Below are positions 6,301 to 7,222 of a stretch of DNA of 7,222 nucleotides, piece after piece. The DNA comes from Microbacteriaceae bacterium (GTDB lineage Bacteria > Actinomycetota > Actinomycetes > Actinomycetales > Microbacteriaceae). A program made the position numbers and the translations under genes. The DNA lies in contig JAHEGA010000020.1 of the NCBI GenBank assembly GCA_024639925.1, positions 1 through 7,222 of the forward strand. Direction: 5' to 3'. The notes beneath the pieces were generated by a model. It had not been told where the DNA came from and did no database searches. It saw only the letters and a program-made list of their open reading frames with translations. The first letter of the stretch is position 1; the number at the start of each line of letters is the position of its first letter.

Positions 6301-6302
6301 GA

Positions 6303-7222
6303 CTATCCCTCCACTCGCAAGACGTTGGTGACGCTCACCACGGCAGGATTTGCGGTGAGAGCGTCAATCGTTTCACGCCCTTGTGCTTCGCGGGCGCTGT
6401 GCGTTTGAATGACCAGCGTAGCGGTCCCATCGTGACCCTCGCCTTCGCTACTGGCGCTTTGATGCAGCGTTTCAACGGACACGTCGTGGTCGCTAAATAC
6501 CCCCGCAATGGTGGCAAGAACACCGGGCTGATCGTTCACGACAAGACTGATGTTCAAACGGCTTTCCACTCGGTCGAGCGGGAAACTGGACAAATCAGCG
6601 TGGGTACTCTCCCCCACGCCGGGGCCACCAGCCACGTGACGCCTGGCCGCAGACACCACGTCGCCTAAGACAGCGGAAGCGGTCTCCGGCCCTCCGGCTC
6701 CAGCGCCATAAAACATCAACGGGCCAGCGGCTTCTGCCTCCACATAGACGGCGTTGTTCGCACCGTGAGCGGCAGCCAGCGGGTGGGTGCGGGGAATAAG
6801 GGTGGGGTGGACCCGGGTGCTGACACCCTCCTCACCCGTGTCGTGGTCCATGCGGCGCTCACAAATGGCCAGCAGTTTGATTACGTGACCCGATTTCTTG
6901 GCCGCTTCCATCTGCGCGGCATCGACCGCCGTGATGCCCTCGCGGTAAACATCCGCGAGGGGAACAGCAGTGTGGAACGCCAGCGACGACAAAATGCAGG
7001 CTTTCTGTGCCGCGTCGAAACCTTCGATATCCGCGGTCGGGTCTGCCTCGGCATAGCCGAGGTCAGTTGCCTCGGCGAGTGCTTTCTCGAAACTCAACCC
7101 CTCGGTGTCCATTCGATCCAGGATGAAGTTGGTCGTGCCATTCACAATGCCCATGATTTTGGTGACTTTGTCGCCGGCCAGAGAGTCGCGCAGCGGCCGA
7201 ATAATGGGGATGGCGGCGGCCA
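6303..7222 (-). CDS. hom: Homoserine dehydrogenase, C-terminal 305 residues (truncated by window edge)
   Basis: Homoserine dehydrogenase reduces aspartate semialdehyde to L-homoserine with NAD(P)H, the branch point to threonine and methionine. The frame is open through the right edge: upstream of the Met at 7154 it reads AAAIPIIRPLRDSLAGDKVTK, the expected family sequence, so that Met is internal and the nucleotide-binding domain lies beyond the window. Counting from that Met, MGIVNGTTNFIL (1-12) and GYAEADPTADIEGFDAAQK (33-51) follow, with the likely catalytic Asp47 and Lys51, then YGAGAGGPETASAV (149-162). A C-terminal ACT domain from about 199 (RLNISLVVNDQPGVLATIAGVF) is where threonine feedback inhibition is expected in this family. 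The TAG is two bases before the thrC GTG, and its last codons supply the thrC ribosome site. Confidence 0.97.
   Translation of the reverse strand, partial: AAAIPIIRPLRDSLAGDKVTKIMGIVNGTTNFILDRMDTEGLSFEKALAEATDLGYAEADPTADIEGFDAAQKACILSSLAFHTAVPLADVYREGITAVDAAQMEAAKKSGHVIKLLAICERRMDHDTGEEGVSTRVHPTLIPRTHPLAAAHGANNAVYVEAEAAGPLMFYGAGAGGPETASAVLGDVVSAARRHVAGGPGVGESTHADLSSFPLDRVESRLNISLVVNDQPGVLATIAGVFSDHDVSVETLHQSASSEGEGHDGTATLVIQTHSAREAQGRETIDALTANPAVVSVTNVLRVEG
6308..6312 (-). promoter_or_regulatory. Shine-Dalgarno site for thrC inside the end of hom
   Basis: GGAGG on the minus strand, seven bases before the thrC GTG at 6300 and overlapping the final hom codons. It supports GTG as the true start and hence the Arg-rich N-terminal extension of threonine synthase. 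Confidence 0.7.

Noticed and set aside
7152..7154. ATG as the start of hom
   Set aside because: The frame continues to the window edge with conserved homoserine dehydrogenase sequence upstream of this Met.

Overview
The window is a stretch of bacterial chromosome with moderately high G+C (judged by eye, not counted). It carries a conserved actinobacterial gene order read on the minus strand: hom (partial) - thrC - thrB - rho - prfA - prmC. The Rho N-terminal region rich in Ser, Glu, Ala and Arg, the style of PrmC and RF1, and the hom-thrC-thrB block next to rho-prfA-prmC all suggest an actinobacterium, most likely near Microbacteriaceae. That placement is an inference from memory of synteny, not from a search.

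Layout in the direction of minus-strand transcription, from the right edge to the left. Homoserine dehydrogenase (7222 to 6303) is cut by the right edge and lacks its NAD-binding half. Two bases later comes threonine synthase (6300 to 5161), which overlaps homoserine kinase (5164 to 4223) by four bases (ATGA). These three genes form a compact operon for homoserine and threonine synthesis. A 166-bp gap follows (4057 to 4222), the only real intergenic region. It holds a possible rho promoter and leader and, on the opposite strand, a small open frame with two CxxCG knuckles. Then come Rho (4056 to 2536), RF1 (2530 to 1454) and PrmC (1454 to 597), joined by 5 bp and by a 1-base TAATG overlap. PrmC methylates the GGQ glutamine of RF1, so the last two genes are an enzyme and its substrate. 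A HAD-family hydrolase enters from the left edge on the plus strand (1 to 600) and meets prmC tail to tail with overlapping stop codons. It lies where many actinobacteria have the sua5/tsaC gene.

Most of the window is ordinary housekeeping. The best candidate for something unusual is Rho. It lacks the N-terminal helix-bundle domain, has an arginine/glycine-rich disordered front end instead, and differs from the consensus at several of the most conserved ring positions (DERPE to DEQPE, TGSK/R to TGMA, EEFKGTGN to SEVSGAAT, shortened Q-loop), while keeping Walker A, Walker B and the arginine finger. Other points are a perfect 10-bp-arm inverted repeat at the convergent gene ends, the CxxCG open frame in the thrB-rho gap, and a rho leader whose short segments could pair in two exclusive ways. 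No mobile element, CRISPR array, tRNA or rRNA was seen.
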